Source: Aminivibrio pyruvatiphilus (GTDB lineage: Bacteria; Synergistota; Synergistia; Synergistales; Aminobacteriaceae). From it: a stretch of 47,024 nt of DNA. Under the pieces are notes generated by a model. That model had not been told where the DNA came from. It was given only the letters and a program-made list of their open reading frames with translations, and searched no databases. The stretch's first letter is position 1. Each line of letters begins with the position of its first letter. The position numbers were made by a program, and so were the translations under genes. The stretch lies in NCBI RefSeq assembly GCF_004366815.1, contig NZ_SORI01000022.1, positions 1 to 47,024 of the forward strand, in the 5' to 3' direction. Positions 34,302-42,338 of the stretch are shown piece after piece.

Positions 34302-35398
34302 TGCCGATGCTGTCTCCCGTCTATTCTCCCTGGAACCTTTCAGTGGAGCGGGCCGAGGGAATGAAGGTCTATACGGACAGGGGCGTCTTCCTGGACGCTT
34401 TTTCCGGCATCGGCGTCCTCCCCCTGGGGCACAGCCATCCCGACGTGGTCCGGGCGGTGGCTGAAAAGGCTGCCCGGTTTACCCATCTCTCCAACTACTT
34501 TCTCGATCCCGACGCAGTCACCGTGGCGGAACAGCTCGTCGCCATGACGGGGCGCCCCGGGGAGGTCTACTTCTCCAACTCCGGCGCCGAAGCGAACGAG
34601 GCCGCCCTCAAGGCGGTGAAGAAGCACAGGAAGGGGGTCATAGTCTCCTTCGAGGGGAACTTCCACGGAAGAACCCTCGGCGCCCTCTCCGTCACCTGGG
34701 GCCCCTCCATGAGAAAACCCTTCGAACCCCTCGTTCCCGGGTGCGTTTTCCTTCCCCTGCGGGGAGGCATGCTCCTCGACTTCGCCGAAGAATACGATGT
34801 GGCGGCCGTTTTCCTGGAGTGCGTCCAGGGAAACAGCGGCGTGATCCCTGTCCCCGGCGAGCTGGCCGAGGCGGTGAAGATATTGCAGCGGGACAAGGGG
34901 GTCCTTGTCGCCGCCGACGAGATTCAGGCCGGGCTCGGCCGGACGGGAAAAAACTTCTCCTATGAACACTGGGGACTGGCCCCGGACATCGTCACCATCG
35001 GCAAGGGCATCGGCGGAGGGCTGCCCCTCGGCGCGGCGGTCTTCTGCGGATGGTCTCCCTTCAGCCCCGGAGACCACGGGTCCACCTTCGCCCCCAATCC
35101 CGTTTCCCTGGCGGCGGGGAAGGCGGTGCTCTCCCATCTCACCCCGGCCTTTCTCGGGGAGGTTGCCCGCAAGGGGGAAAGGTTCGGCAAGCGCCTTTCG
35201 GAACTTCCCTGGGCCGGGGAGGTGCGGGGAAAAGGCCTCATGATCGGCGTCGTCACGGATGATGCCGCCGGAGTGAAGCAGCGGGCCTTCGAAAAAGGAG
35301 TGCTCCTCAACGCGGCGGGAGGGGCACTCCGGTTCCTGCCCTCCCTCGCCGCCACAGACGAGGAACTGGACGAACTGGTTGACAGGCTGAACTTCTAG
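34298..35398 (+). CDS. Class III aminotransferase (ArgD-like), probable N-acetyl-diaminopimelate aminotransferase
   Basis: 366 aa PLP enzyme of the acetylornithine aminotransferase family. PLP-site residues are Asp207 (AADEIQAGLGRTG) and Lys236 (TIGKGIGGGLPLGA); other blocks are 'VYFSNSGAEANEAALKA' and 'FEGNFHGRTLGALS'. By name it looks like ArgD, but its place after dapH and lysC, coupled through an ATGA, suggests it makes N-acetyl-L,L-diaminopimelate in this pathway; it may also serve arginine synthesis. The deacetylase that would complete the branch is not in the window. A second ATG one codon later is equally possible. Confidence 0.9.
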   Translation: MMPMLSPVYSPWNLSVERAEGMKVYTDRGVFLDAFSGIGVLPLGHSHPDVVRAVAEKAARFTHLSNYFLDPDAVTVAEQLVAMTGRPGEVYFSNSGAEANEAALKAVKKHRKGVIVSFEGNFHGRTLGALSVTWGPSMRKPFEPLVPGCVFLPLRGGMLLDFAEEYDVAAVFLECVQGNSGVIPVPGELAEAVKILQRDKGVLVAADEIQAGLGRTGKNFSYEHWGLAPDIVTIGKGIGGGLPLGAAVFCGWSPFSPGDHGSTFAPNPVSLAAGKAVLSHLTPAFLGEVARKGERFGKRLSELPWAGEVRGKGLMIGVVTDDAAGVKQRAFEKGVLLNAAGGALRFLPSLAATDEELDELVDRLNF

Positions 35399-36201
35399 CA
35401 GGCGTCAGGGTGAGGCGAGTGGACCAGGAACCGCCCGCACTCCCGGAAACCGTATTTTCTGTAGAGAGGGAACCCCATGGGGGAGGCCTGGAGGGCCACG
35501 GCGGAACAGCCGGCCTCCCGGGCCTCCTTCAGTGTTCTGTCAAGAAGCCGGTTTCCCAGGCCCAGGCGGCGGAATTCCGGCAGCACGGAAAAATAGAAGA
35601 GTCCCGCGGTCTTCCCCGGCAGGGTCAGCAGGGCCGTCGCAGCCGGCCTGCCCCGGAAGGAAAGGGTCAGCAGCCGGAATCTGTCCCGGACGGGCTCTTC
35701 CGTCATGGACGCCGCAAAGGCGGCGAAGGCTTCCAGGTGATGCGGTTCCGATCCGAACCCTTCAAGGGAGGAAGCGGCCCACTCCGCGGCCTCTCCTGAG
35801 GTGCGGCAGACCGAAATGTCCCCGCCGGAAAACGGAGGCGCGGCGTTCCGCCCTTCCCTGAGTCGAAGAAGCATGGCCGGGGGCGAACACCGGAGGGGAA
35901 GCCCTGCCCGGGCAACTTCGCCGCTTTCGGAGAGAGCTTCCGTTCCGGGGGATATCCACCAGGTGAAGGGCATGTTTTCCGAGGCGAAGAAGGACAATGC
36001 CTCGGCGGCCATGGCTGCCCCGTTTCCCTTTTTTGTTCTCAGGGCGTAGTTCTGGTCCGGGATGGCCGTTCCTGTGGAGAGGAGGAACACGCCTTGGCTC
36101 TCCTTGGCCCGGCACGAAGAAAGGGTTCTCCAGAGCCTCAGCGATGCCTCAAATGTCTGGGCGGCTTCGGCGGCGGCCTGCTTTTCATTGAAATGCTCCA
36201 T
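35395..36201 (-). CDS. GNAT-family N-acetyltransferase
   Basis: 268 aa. The C-terminal half has the GNAT fold core, 'FYFSVLPEFRRLGLGNRLL' near residue 203, which contains the acetyl-CoA-binding R-R-x-G-x-G variant, then 'AVALQASPMGFPLYRKYGF'. The N-terminal half ('ALRTKKGNGAAMAAEALSFF') is more divergent and may be a second, degenerate GNAT unit. The true start is MEHFNEKQ; the frame continues upstream through the neighbouring gene on the other strand and is ignored. Its stop overlaps the aminotransferase stop by 3 bp in a convergent arrangement. The substrate is unknown. Confidence 0.82.
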   Translation of the reverse strand: MEHFNEKQAAAEAAQTFEASLRLWRTLSSCRAKESQGVFLLSTGTAIPDQNYALRTKKGNGAAMAAEALSFFASENMPFTWWISPGTEALSESGEVARAGLPLRCSPPAMLLRLREGRNAAPPFSGGDISVCRTSGEAAEWAASSLEGFGSEPHHLEAFAAFAASMTEEPVRDRFRLLTLSFRGRPAATALLTLPGKTAGLFYFSVLPEFRRLGLGNRLLDRTLKEAREAGCSAVALQASPMGFPLYRKYGFRECGRFLVHSPHPDAC

Positions 36202-36218
36202 GCGGTTCCTCCGGAAGT

Positions 36219-36246
36219 TTGAAAATCTGTGGGATAATTGTACAAT
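36219..36246 (+). promoter_or_regulatory. Candidate promoter for the aldo/keto reductase
   Basis: TTGAAA (36219-36224) and TACAAT (36241-36246) with a 16-bp spacer, in the divergent gap between the GNAT gene and the reductase gene. Confidence 0.5.
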
Positions 36247-36315
36247 ACGGAGTGTATCCCCGGAAATCTTTGCCTGCGAAAAATAATTGAACCTTTGTGA
36301 AGGAGGTCTTCCTAT

Positions 36316-37452
36316 ATGCTGTACCGTTCCATGCCCCGCACAGGGGATGAACTGTCCATTCTGGGTTTCGGCTGCATGCGCCTTCCCCTCGACGGAGAGG
36401 GGAAAATCGACGAGAATCGGGCAACAGCCCTGGTTCGTACCGCCATCGACCGGGGAGTGAACTATATCGACACCGCCTACCCCTACCACGGTGGCGAGAG
36501 CGAACCCTTCGTGGGCAGGGCCCTCGGGGACGGCTACCGGGAGAAAGTATTCCTCGCCACCAAGCTGCCTTCGTGGATGGTGGAGACCCCCTCCGACATG
36601 GACCGCTTTCTGGACGAGCAGCTCGCCCGCCTGCAGACGGACGTGATCGACTATTTCCTGCTCCATTCCCTGAACGCCGAACGGTGGGAGATCATGAGGA
36701 AGAACGGCTTCGGCGCCTTCCTCGACAGGGCCCTGGCGGACGGGAGGATCCGGCGGGCCGGGTTTTCCTTCCACGACCAGCTTCCCCTCTTCCGGGAGAT
36801 CGTGGACGCCTACCCGTGGCATTTCTGCCAGATCCAGTACAACTACCTGGACACGAACTACCAGGCGGGCACAGCAGGGCTGAAGTACGCCGCGGAGCGG
36901 AATATGGGCGTGGTGATCATGGAGCCCCTCCGGGGAGGAAATCTGGCCAGGAACATTCCGGACGTGATGAAGAAGATCTGGAGCGGGTCGCCGAAGCCCT
37001 TTTCCCCCGCGGGATGGGCGCTCCGCTGGCTCTGGGACCAGCCGGAAGTCTCCGTGGTCCTGAGCGGCATGACCACGGAGGAGGATCTGGAAGACAACCT
37101 CGCCTCCGCCGATGACGCCTGCACAGGCTGCCTGACCGCAAGGGAGCGGGACATGATCGCCCGGGTGAAGGAGGAGTACCGGACGAGGATGAAAGTCCTC
37201 TGCACGAGCTGCCAGTACTGCATGCCCTGTCCGGCGGGGGTGAACATTCCAGAGTGCTTCAACCGGTACAACATGGCCTTCATGTTCGATAACCTCGAAC
37301 AGGCCCGGATGACTTACCCCGTCTTCCTGAAGCCGGGGGCAAGGGCGAGCGCCTGCGTGAAGTGCGGAGCCTGCGAGGAGAAGTGTCCCCAGAACCTCCG
37401 GATCCGCACCCTTCTGGATTCCGTGGCGGAGCTTCTGGAGCCGAAGGAATAG
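36316..37452 (+). CDS. Aldo/keto reductase with C-terminal ferredoxin-type 4Fe-4S domain
   Basis: 378 aa. The N-terminal TIM barrel shows 'LGFGCMRLPL', 'GVNYIDTAYPYHGGESE' with the catalytic Asp and Tyr, 'LATKLPSW' with the Lys, and 'LLHSLNAERW' with the His. The C-terminal part has two cysteine clusters, 'CTSCQYCMPCPAGVNIP' near residue 296 and 'CVKCGACEEKCPQ' near 353, for 4Fe-4S binding. This fused layout is common in anaerobes; substrates are not established and electrons may come from ferredoxin as well as NAD(P)H. AGGAGG lies before the ATG. Confidence 0.92.
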   Translation: MLYRSMPRTGDELSILGFGCMRLPLDGEGKIDENRATALVRTAIDRGVNYIDTAYPYHGGESEPFVGRALGDGYREKVFLATKLPSWMVETPSDMDRFLDEQLARLQTDVIDYFLLHSLNAERWEIMRKNGFGAFLDRALADGRIRRAGFSFHDQLPLFREIVDAYPWHFCQIQYNYLDTNYQAGTAGLKYAAERNMGVVIMEPLRGGNLARNIPDVMKKIWSGSPKPFSPAGWALRWLWDQPEVSVVLSGMTTEEDLEDNLASADDACTGCLTARERDMIARVKEEYRTRMKVLCTSCQYCMPCPAGVNIPECFNRYNMAFMFDNLEQARMTYPVFLKPGARASACVKCGACEEKCPQNLRIRTLLDSVAELLEPKE

Positions 37453-37601
37453 CTTTTTCACTGCAAACGGCGGCGGAGTGAGCGCCCGGGGCGTTCTCCC
37501 GGGAAACCTCCCTCCGCCGTTCCGTGCTGCATCACCCCCTATTTCCGGATCTTCCGCGAAGAGCGGGCTCGGGAGAAATTCCCGCAGAAGAGGTGTTGGT
37601 C

Positions 37602-39161
37602 ATGGTTCGCTACAAACTGCTCACCGGAGAGAGCCGGTTCCGGATCCACCTGATCGCCCAGGGGCTTGCCGTGGGTGCCGTCGCCGGGTTTGCCGCCGTC
37701 TGCTACCGCCTTCTTCTCGGCATGGCGGAGGACTTCTCCCTCGCAGCTCTCACCGGCGGGCTGCCCCTTCCCTTTCCCGTCACGGTGCTTCTCTGGTGCG
37801 GGGTCGCAGTGGCCATCGGCCGTCTTATGGAGTGGGAGCCCATGGCGAGGGGAAGCGGCATTCCCCAGGTGGAGGGGGAGCTTCTCGGTCAGGTGTCCAT
37901 GTCCTGGTGGAAGGTGCTGGCGGCGAAATTTCTCGGAGGGGGACTTGCCATCGCCCTCGGCCTTTCCCTCGGCAGGGAGGGGCCTTCGGTCCAGATCGGC
38001 GCGGCCGCCGGCAAGGGGATGGCGGTACTGCAGAAGCGGGGAAAGGTGGAGGAGCGGCTTTTCCTTTCAAGCGGGGCCTCGGCGGGGCTTTCCGCCGCCT
38101 TCAACGCCCCTCTCGCCGGGGTGATCTTCGCCCTGGAGGAAGTCCACAAGAGTTTTTCTCCCCTGGTGCTTCTTTCGGCCATGATGGCCTCCCTGGCGGC
38201 GGATTTCGTGTCGAAGCACTTTTTCGGCCTCGGGCCGGTTTTTTCTTTCGGCGTTCCCTCGGTCCTTCCCCTGAACCTCTACGGCCACCTGCTCCTCCTA
38301 GGGCTGCTCTGCGGCGCCGGCGGCGCCCTCTTCTCCAGGGTGATCCTCGACGTCCAGACCCTCTACGGCAGGCTCCCCTTCCCCGCACGGTACAGGGTGG
38401 TCATTCCCGCCCTGGCGGCCCTCTGCATCGGGCCCTTTCTTCCCGACATCCTGGGAGGCGGCCATGCCCTGGTGGAGCATCTCGGCATGGGAGGGAAGAC
38501 CCTGTCCCTCATCTTTCTCCTCTTCGCGGGCAAGCTGCTCTTCACGGCCCTCTGCTTCGGTTCCGGGGCGGCCGGGGGGATCTTCCTGCCCATGCTCGCC
38601 GTGGGGGCCTCCCTGGGAGCCCTGTACGGAACGGCTGCGGCCCTGTTCACGGGAATGGACCAGGCCTTCGTGGTGAACTTCCTCATCGTGGGGATGGCGG
38701 GGTTCTTCGCGGCGGTGGTCAGGGCTCCCATCACGGGGATCATTCTCATCACCGAGATGACCGGGTCCTTCACCCACCTGCTGTCCGTCTCCGCCGTGGT
38801 CATCCTTGCCCATGTGACGGCGGACCTGCTACGGGCACGGCCCATATACGACTCTCTCCTCCTCAGGATGCTCCGGAAAAGCGACGGGGCAGTCAGTGCC
38901 GGGAAGATACTTCTCGAGGGAACGGTCTGCCCGGGGTCGCCTCTCGACGGCAGAATGGTGAGGGAGGCGTCCCTGCCCGAGGGTTGCCTGCTTGTGAGCA
39001 TCCACCGGTCCGGGGAGGAGATTCTCCCCAACGGGGACACGCTGCTCTCCGCAGGGGACAGGATAATAGCCCTGGCCGACGGGAGCCGGGCCAGGCGCAT
39101 CAGGGAAAAACTGCTGGACCTCTCGGGAGTGTGCGTTCCGGAAAAGCACCTCTGGGAGTGA
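37602..39161 (+). CDS. ClC-type chloride/proton antiporter with C-terminal RCK_C (TrkA_C) domain
   Basis: 519 aa. ClC selectivity motifs are all seen: GSGIPQVEG with Ser85, GREGPSVQIG with the gating Glu126, FNAPLAGVIFALEE with the proton Glu180, and 'GSGAAGGIFLPMLAVGASLG' near 325. Having both glutamates predicts a Cl-/H+ exchanger rather than a channel. Residues from about 430 on form a TrkA_C-like domain ('GTVCPGSPLDGRMVREASLP', 'AGDRIIALADG'). The ATG used follows GAAGAGG by 8 bp; a 26-codon longer frame lacks a ribosome site. The 149-bp gap before it holds GC-rich inverted repeats but no riboswitch I could recognise. Confidence 0.92.
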   Translation: MVRYKLLTGESRFRIHLIAQGLAVGAVAGFAAVCYRLLLGMAEDFSLAALTGGLPLPFPVTVLLWCGVAVAIGRLMEWEPMARGSGIPQVEGELLGQVSMSWWKVLAAKFLGGGLAIALGLSLGREGPSVQIGAAAGKGMAVLQKRGKVEERLFLSSGASAGLSAAFNAPLAGVIFALEEVHKSFSPLVLLSAMMASLAADFVSKHFFGLGPVFSFGVPSVLPLNLYGHLLLLGLLCGAGGALFSRVILDVQTLYGRLPFPARYRVVIPALAALCIGPFLPDILGGGHALVEHLGMGGKTLSLIFLLFAGKLLFTALCFGSGAAGGIFLPMLAVGASLGALYGTAAALFTGMDQAFVVNFLIVGMAGFFAAVVRAPITGIILITEMTGSFTHLLSVSAVVILAHVTADLLRARPIYDSLLLRMLRKSDGAVSAGKILLEGTVCPGSPLDGRMVREASLPEGCLLVSIHRSGEEILPNGDTLLSAGDRIIALADGSRARRIREKLLDLSGVCVPEKHLWE

Positions 39162-39169
39162 CGGGCGGA

Positions 39170-39451
39170 CTATTTCCCCGGGTCTTTCTCCGAGGCGCCC
39201 CTGGTGCTTTCCTTCTTCCGGTAGCCATACTGGAGTATGAGGAAGGCGAGAAAGCCTGTGGACGTATAGGCGACTCCTCCCCGGAATGTTTCGTAGGGAA
39301 GGAAGTGGTAGTGATACTGGATTCCGGCGATGATGATGAGAGAAGCATACACGGCCGACTTCAGGGGTGACAGTCCCCGCTTCAGTATTTTGAACCTGAG
39401 AAGCCAGATCATGAGGGTTCCGAGGGCGATGATGGCGATCCTGTCAAACAT
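39170..39451 (-). CDS. Small membrane protein of unknown function
   Basis: 93 aa with about three hydrophobic segments ('IAIIALGTLMIWLL', 'SAVYASLIIIAGIQYHYHF', 'YTSTGFLAFLILQYGY') and a charged C-terminal tail. No family was recognised. GGAGAG lies 8 bp before its ATG. It follows the unknown protein at 39479-40894 by 27 bp on the same strand and is convergent with the ClC gene, 8 bp apart. Confidence 0.75.
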   Translation of the reverse strand: MFDRIAIIALGTLMIWLLRFKILKRGLSPLKSAVYASLIIIAGIQYHYHFLPYETFRGGVAYTSTGFLAFLILQYGYRKKESTRGASEKDPGK

Positions 39452-39478
39452 GGCGAATCTCTCCGTTCCTGGTGAAAG

Positions 39479-40894
39479 TTATTCCTGGCTTCTGGCCGAG
39501 AACATCTGGACGAAAACCTTGTGGGAATTTCTCGGCAGAATGCGGTAGCCCTTTTTCTCCTTGGTGAGCCAGAGAAAATAATCCCTGTAGAAGGACGAGC
39601 TCAGGTCGAGGATGGATTTTCCCCGGTTTTCCTTGATGAGTTCGTAACTGTTCTTTATGACCCTGTCCTCGTCGCTGTCCCACCGGAAGGTGCCCAGGGC
39701 ATAGGCCGCGGCCTTCTCGGGAAGGTTGTTCAGCGGGAAGGCCGGCAGGAGCAGGGTATGGTCGCTCCAGTCGTAGGTGCCGTATCCCTGTCCGGGCACC
39801 ACGATCACCCGGGGGATGCCGTACATCCGTATTCTGGCCACCACCAGCATTTCCGGGTCCAGGGCAGCCAGCTCCTCCACGATGGCCGCCGCCCGGTCGA
39901 GAGAGAGGGGAGGTTTTTGGCTCTGGCAGAGCTGGGACGGATCCCTCCGGGCGGACTTGGCCGTGAGGGAGATGTATTCCTTCTTGGAGAAGATGAGGTC
40001 CTTCAGTTTTCTCCGGCGCACGGCGGGCGGGATGCCCTCCAGCTCGGCGGCGGTTTTTTTCACCCTCCGCTCCCATTTCGAAATTTCCTGGGTCGCGAAA
40101 ACGATGTTCCGTGCGAGGTTCTTGGCGGATTCCAGCAGGCCGGTGACTTTCTGGATCTCGTTTTCATCCAGCCCGCCGCCCTCCTCCCCGTTCCCCTTGA
40201 GGAAGGAGGCGATGCGCTTCTCCGCCTCGACGAAAGCGTGGTGGTCCACCGCCATCTGCTGCTTTTCCTTTTCCTGGGCCTCCCGGTAGCCCCTGGTCCG
40301 CATGGAGACCTCAGTGTAGGATTCGAGGCACTGCTGGAGGTCCGAGAGAAGATGGTCCGTCTCGGAAGGCAGGGCTCCCTGCTTTGCCAGCACCACGGGG
40401 AGGATGATTTTGATCCTGGACTTCAGCCCGTCGAGCTGCCGCCGCATCTGGACGGCCTTCCCCTCCGGGGAGAAGCCGTTCCGGGGGGGGGTGACGGGCT
40501 TGCCCATGATCATGGAATAGGCCTCGGCAATGAAGTCGGAGAATGTGTAGTACTGGAAGAGCCCAGGCGCCGCCTTGGGGGAGAGGGCTTCCCGGAGGGC
40601 GGGAGAGGCGGGGGTGAGTTCGTCGCTCACGTAGCCGAAATCGATGAAGAGCCGCTCCCGGTCGTCGAAGAGCAGCTCGTCGGGGAGGTCTTCCGTGTGA
40701 GCGTCCACGAGGGAGACCAGCACGTCCCAGTACTGTGTCGAGAGTATTTGCCACAGCTTCCTGGCGGCGATGCGGTCGTCTGTCTCTGTGGAATCCCTGA
40801 CGGCCAGGTAGTTTTTCGCCGCGGCGGCAAACTTTTCGGTGGCCTCCAGCAGGGGCTGGTTATCACTCCATCGTGCAAAACCGATCGTGTCCAT
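39479..40894 (-). CDS. Unrecognised soluble protein, about 470 aa
   Basis: 471 aa from the ATG (MDTIGFARW) preceded by GGAGA; a TTG 14 codons earlier opens the frame but lacks a ribosome site. No signal peptide or membrane segment is visible. The middle third is highly charged and probably helical or coiled coil ('EAQEKEKQQMAVDHHAFVEA', 'ISKWERRVKKTAAELEG'). The C-terminal third is more globular ('RVIVVPGQGYGTYDWSDHTL', 'FYRDYFLWLTKEKKGYRI'). I do not recognise a family or catalytic motif. It may form a two-gene unit with the small membrane protein downstream. Composition and codon use match neighbouring genes, so it is a genuine gene. Confidence 0.8.
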   Translation of the reverse strand: MDTIGFARWSDNQPLLEATEKFAAAAKNYLAVRDSTETDDRIAARKLWQILSTQYWDVLVSLVDAHTEDLPDELLFDDRERLFIDFGYVSDELTPASPALREALSPKAAPGLFQYYTFSDFIAEAYSMIMGKPVTPPRNGFSPEGKAVQMRRQLDGLKSRIKIILPVVLAKQGALPSETDHLLSDLQQCLESYTEVSMRTRGYREAQEKEKQQMAVDHHAFVEAEKRIASFLKGNGEEGGGLDENEIQKVTGLLESAKNLARNIVFATQEISKWERRVKKTAAELEGIPPAVRRRKLKDLIFSKKEYISLTAKSARRDPSQLCQSQKPPLSLDRAAAIVEELAALDPEMLVVARIRMYGIPRVIVVPGQGYGTYDWSDHTLLLPAFPLNNLPEKAAAYALGTFRWDSDEDRVIKNSYELIKENRGKSILDLSSSFYRDYFLWLTKEKKGYRILPRNSHKVFVQMFSARSQE

Positions 40895-40969
40895 GGCGTC
40901 ATCTCCGTCCGTCGCGAAAACCTTCCGCCCGCTCAAAAGCGGAATCCCCTGTATGATACCATACGGCCC

Positions 40970-41782
40970 TTACGGTTCGGGGGATCTCCCCTCGATGACA
41001 AGGGGCCATTCCCCGAGCTTCACGAAGCGGAACCCCTTCTTCCGGAGAAGAGGCACGGCTTCCTTCAGCCCCTCCGCAGTCCGGCCTTCAGGCCGGTTCA
41101 TGTGGAAGAGCACGATCTCCCCTCCCCGAAGGGAAAGCAGGCCGTCAACGATCTTTTTTTTCGAATAGGACGCCCCGCCGTCGCCGTTATGGGAATGGCT
41201 CACCGAAACGTGACCAAGCTCCGCCGCCACCTTTACGGCCACCTCGTCGTAATGGTTCGTGCCGGAGCGGAAATACCGGGGACGTTTTCCTGTGATCTCC
41301 TCCAGGAGCCGGGCGTTCGCCTCTATTTCCCGGGCCGCCCCGGACACGGATTCGGTCCCGGGGATACCGTAGGCGGACCGTCCCGTGACGGAGAGGGGAC
41401 GGTGCTCCGCGCCGTGGTTGCCGATTTCGAAGAGGGGGTCCGCCGCCAGCTCCCGGGCGGTCTCCCTGTTCTTTGCAAGCCACCGCCCGCTCAGGAACAG
41501 GGTGGCCGGAATGCGCTCCCGCTTCAGAAAATCCAGGAGCTCCCGGTCCACCGCCGAGCCTTTTTTCCCCCCGCAGGCATCGAAGGTAAGGGCCACCTCT
41601 TTCCCTTCGGAGGCGATTCTCGCGGCCGTGCCGGAAACATGCTCACCCCACTGGACCGGGGCGGTGTTCCGGTACTTTTCAGTTAATTCCTCCGGCGGAA
41701 GGGTTGTTCCCTCGCCTGCAAAGCTAAAAAAGTGTAGAATTGACAGAAACACAAGGGCAGAGGCGGTCGGCAATCGGATCAT
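40970..41782 (-). CDS. Polysaccharide deacetylase (NodB-homology) family, secreted
   Basis: 270 aa with an N-terminal signal peptide (MIRLPTASALVFLSIL...). The NodB domain shows motif 1 'ALTFDACGG' with Asp68, motif 2 'GNHGAEHR' with metal ligands His123 and His127, motif 3 'RYFRSGTNHYD' near 175, and later 'EIVLFHMNRPEG' with the final catalytic His. It likely deacetylates peptidoglycan or another envelope polysaccharide. It is divergent from the PPOX gene across 61 bp. Motif 1 reads TFDACGG, where the second Asp of the usual TFDD is Ala, a variant seen in some family members. Confidence 0.87.
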   Translation of the reverse strand: MIRLPTASALVFLSILHFFSFAGEGTTLPPEELTEKYRNTAPVQWGEHVSGTAARIASEGKEVALTFDACGGKKGSAVDRELLDFLKRERIPATLFLSGRWLAKNRETARELAADPLFEIGNHGAEHRPLSVTGRSAYGIPGTESVSGAAREIEANARLLEEITGKRPRYFRSGTNHYDEVAVKVAAELGHVSVSHSHNGDGGASYSKKKIVDGLLSLRGGEIVLFHMNRPEGRTAEGLKEAVPLLRKKGFRFVKLGEWPLVIEGRSPEP

Positions 41783-41843
41783 CTCTCAAATACCTCCATT
41801 GTGTTCAGTATATCATTTCGCTATAACTGAGGAGGATTCGGCA

Positions 41844-42326
41844 ATGGGCCATCCGGTACGCAGAAAAGACAGGGAAATCACCGACAGGGCAGAAATATAC
41901 GAAATTCTGGACAGGTCCTTCACAGGACATCTCGCCCTCTGCAGCGGCGGTGAACCCTACGTGGTGCCCCTCTGTTTCGGTGTGATGAACGGCGCCGTCT
42001 ATTTCCACTGCGCCCGGGAGGGACGGAAGCTCGACATCATCGCGCAGAACCCGAGGGGGTGCTTCCAGGCCCAGTGCGGCGAGGATCTCGTTCCGTCTGC
42101 GGAGCGGCCCTGCGGGTGGGGGATGTTCTACAAAAGCGTCATGATGTCGGGACCGGTAACGGTAGTGGAGGACGAGCCGGAGAAGGGCGCCGCCCTTCTG
42201 GCGATCATGAAAAAATACGCGGGGGAGGACTTTTCCCATGAATTCTCGCCCGTGGAATGCGCTTCCGTGACGGTGCTCCGCCTCGACCCGGAGGAGCTTT
42301 CGGGCAAGGCCAGGCGCCCCGCTTAG
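41844..42326 (+). CDS. Pyridoxamine 5'-phosphate oxidase-like flavin-binding protein (NimA type)
   Basis: 160 aa split-barrel FMN-binding protein. The family features are 'MGHPVRRKDREITDRAEIY' near the start, 'GHLALCSGGEPYVVPLCFG' and 'AVYFHCAREGRKLDIIAQNP', close to the NimA group of pyridoxamine-phosphate-oxidase-related proteins. The ATG has GAGGAGG 7 bp upstream. It ends 12 bp before the GTG of the GNAT-deacetylase fusion, so the two are likely co-expressed. The reaction catalysed is unknown; NimA relatives reduce nitro groups or bind heme. Confidence 0.85.
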   Translation: MGHPVRRKDREITDRAEIYEILDRSFTGHLALCSGGEPYVVPLCFGVMNGAVYFHCAREGRKLDIIAQNPRGCFQAQCGEDLVPSAERPCGWGMFYKSVMMSGPVTVVEDEPEKGAALLAIMKKYAGEDFSHEFSPVECASVTVLRLDPEELSGKARRPA

Positions 42327-42338
42327 GAGCTGCGTAGG

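Noticed and set aside
37453-37601. GC-rich inverted repeats before the ClC gene, considered as a fluoride riboswitch.
   Set aside because: The core sequence blocks of that riboswitch were not found, and the ClC protein has chloride-type motifs (GREGP), not fluoride-type.
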